From: CBFIHN01 sp965662575
GTDB lineage: Bacteria; Pseudomonadota; Gammaproteobacteria; Francisellales; CACEW01
Direction: 5' to 3'
DNA: 14,697 nucleotides
Assembly (NCBI GenBank): GCA_965662575.1
Contig: CBFIHN010000042.1
Coordinates: 1 to 14,697, forward strand
The notes under the pieces are model-generated. The model saw only the letters and a program-made list of their open reading frames with translations. It was not told where the DNA came from and made no database searches. Both the position numbers and the translations under genes were made by a program. The number at the start of each line of letters is the position of its first letter. The first letter of the stretch is position 1. This document shows, piece by piece, positions 13,664 through 14,697 of this stretch.

Positions 13664-14697
13664 AAAGTCATTTAGGCAAGCAAACTTATGTCGGCTTGGT
13701 TTTTGGATTATTGTTTATTGCTAGTTTATTTATTTTGACGGGTTTACCTTTGTATCATTTGGTTAACCACAATTTATATCACCAAGATGCACAAGAGACT
13801 ATTATTAAAATCATTCATACACCGCATCAAAACTCACCAATGTTAAAACAGCGCTTGGAGGCTGTGACAGGGATAGAAGTAACTTTGCAACAGATTGCCA
13901 AGCACTTGAGTCACCAATATAACGTGCCGATTTTTGCTCCGGATCAGGTCAAAGCACCGCTGAATTGGGATGCCCCATTGTTGTTAGATTACCACGGCAA
14001 GTTAGTGTTAATTAATTTTCACCCCGACGATGGTGTACTAACCATTACAATTATTTATGGCCTGAGCTTGGCACTATTGCTCTTGATTGCTTTAATGCTG
14101 TGCTATTGGGCAATACGTCGTATGGAGAAAGTCAATGTTTTGGCCCAGAGTGCGATGCAACAGTTGGTTGACAATGTCTATGCTCCAGTTGACTTACCTG
14201 CAGAAAACCGTGAAGCAGTTAAATTGCATTCGGCAATTCAGACAATTCAACATATTCTCCAAGATTTGTTGCAGCGACGGACAAAGGCATTGGCGGCCAT
14301 TTCACATGATCTCAAAACGCCAATTACTCGCGCCAAATTGAGGGTGGAACTATTAGAGAATGAAAGATCTAAGACAGCGCTCTTAGGGGATATCCAAAAT
14401 TTAGAGCGTATTGTTTGTTCAATCATTACATTTTCTAAAAACTGTGTTGATGATGAGAAACCGATTTATTTTAATCTGTCTGAACTGATTCGAAGTTTGG
14501 TTGAAGACGCGCAAGATGCTGGTAGTGCAGTTGAATTCGATATTGAGCCTGGCATTCTATTTCAAGGGCGAGTAACGGCCATTAAGAGAGCCGTGGCCAA
14601 TATTCTTGATAATGCTATTCGGTATGGTAAAACGGGTGTTAAAGTGATGCTGTATTTGCAAGCAGGTAAGATGATATGTTGTATTAGTGATCAAGGC
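13660..14697 (+). CDS. Membrane sensor histidine kinase, 3' end outside the window
   Basis: 346 residues are visible and the frame is open at the edge. ATG overlaps the regulator stop (ATGA). Layout: first transmembrane helix about residues 10-32, a periplasmic domain of about 90 residues (33-126), second helix about 127-149, a HAMP-like linker (about 150-200), then HisKA with phospho-acceptor H216 in ISHDLKTPITRAKLRVELL, and an ATPase domain with the N-box N314-ILD-N318 and ISDQG at the edge, the start of the G1 box. The DLKTPITR H-box resembles the EnvZ class. The periplasmic part shows no family I recognise, so the signal is unknown. The ATP-lid and the last third of the catalytic domain should lie beyond the window. 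It should phosphorylate the regulator encoded just upstream. Confidence 0.92.
   Translation, partial: MKSHLGKQTYVGLVFGLLFIASLFILTGLPLYHLVNHNLYHQDAQETIIKIIHTPHQNSPMLKQRLEAVTGIEVTLQQIAKHLSHQYNVPIFAPDQVKAPLNWDAPLLLDYHGKLVLINFHPDDGVLTITIIYGLSLALLLLIALMLCYWAIRRMEKVNVLAQSAMQQLVDNVYAPVDLPAENREAVKLHSAIQTIQHILQDLLQRRTKALAAISHDLKTPITRAKLRVELLENERSKTALLGDIQNLERIVCSIITFSKNCVDDEKPIYFNLSELIRSLVEDAQDAGSAVEFDIEPGILFQGRVTAIKRAVANILDNAIRYGKTGVKVMLYLQAGKMICCISDQG

Overview
The window looks like the chromosome of a moderately AT-rich gammaproteobacterium. Nearly every gene is a housekeeping gene with gammaproteobacterial protein sequence: BamD, RF3, RNase PH, class 2 dihydroorotate dehydrogenase, hexameric-type citrate synthase, PBP5-type carboxypeptidase and YbeD. 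The dacA-dat-ybeD order, an LbtU/DUF3573-like outer-membrane barrel, a Tsa-type peroxiredoxin and a Calvin-subtype class II aldolase together suggest the Legionella/Coxiella/Francisella/Piscirickettsia part of that class. The genus cannot be fixed from sequence reading alone. Genes are tightly packed and almost all on the + strand. I see no tRNA, rRNA, CRISPR array, transposase or phage gene.

Layout. Positions 1-184 (minus strand) hold the start of a DASS/SLC13-type anion transporter that runs off the left edge. It is divergent from a 2-Cys peroxiredoxin (446-1051). A gene-free 366-base stretch (1052-1417) follows. It is rich in inverted repeats and holds two good sigma70-type promoters, a nested hairpin element and a likely operator. 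It leads into a GTG-started outer-membrane porin (1418-2638), which is closed by a textbook terminator (2659-2686). Next come bamD and prfC, overlapping by ATGA (2737-5063), and then an rph-pyrD-solenoid-YciI run (5188-7933). The solenoid gene (6938-7603) is an unrecognised secreted protein built of about eight 17-residue repeats.

A strong promoter (7945-7974) starts a gltA-dacA-dat-ybeD run (8008-11625) in which every gene overlaps the next by 1-4 bases. The D-amino acid aminotransferase and D-Ala carboxypeptidase in it are linked through D-alanine and peptidoglycan metabolism; citrate synthase sits at the head of the run. After ybeD, where many gammaproteobacteria carry lipB, there is instead a GC-rich patch of back-to-back hairpins (11704-11787) directly upstream of fba (11814-12881). 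A hairpin separates fba from an OmpR-family response regulator (12926-13663). The regulator overlaps by ATGA a membrane histidine kinase (13660 to the right edge, incomplete).

Most of the content is ordinary core genome. What deserves a second look is non-coding structure (1136-1338, 388-400, 11704-11787), the solenoid protein and the unusual gltA-dacA coupling. I found no clear new defence or mobile system.
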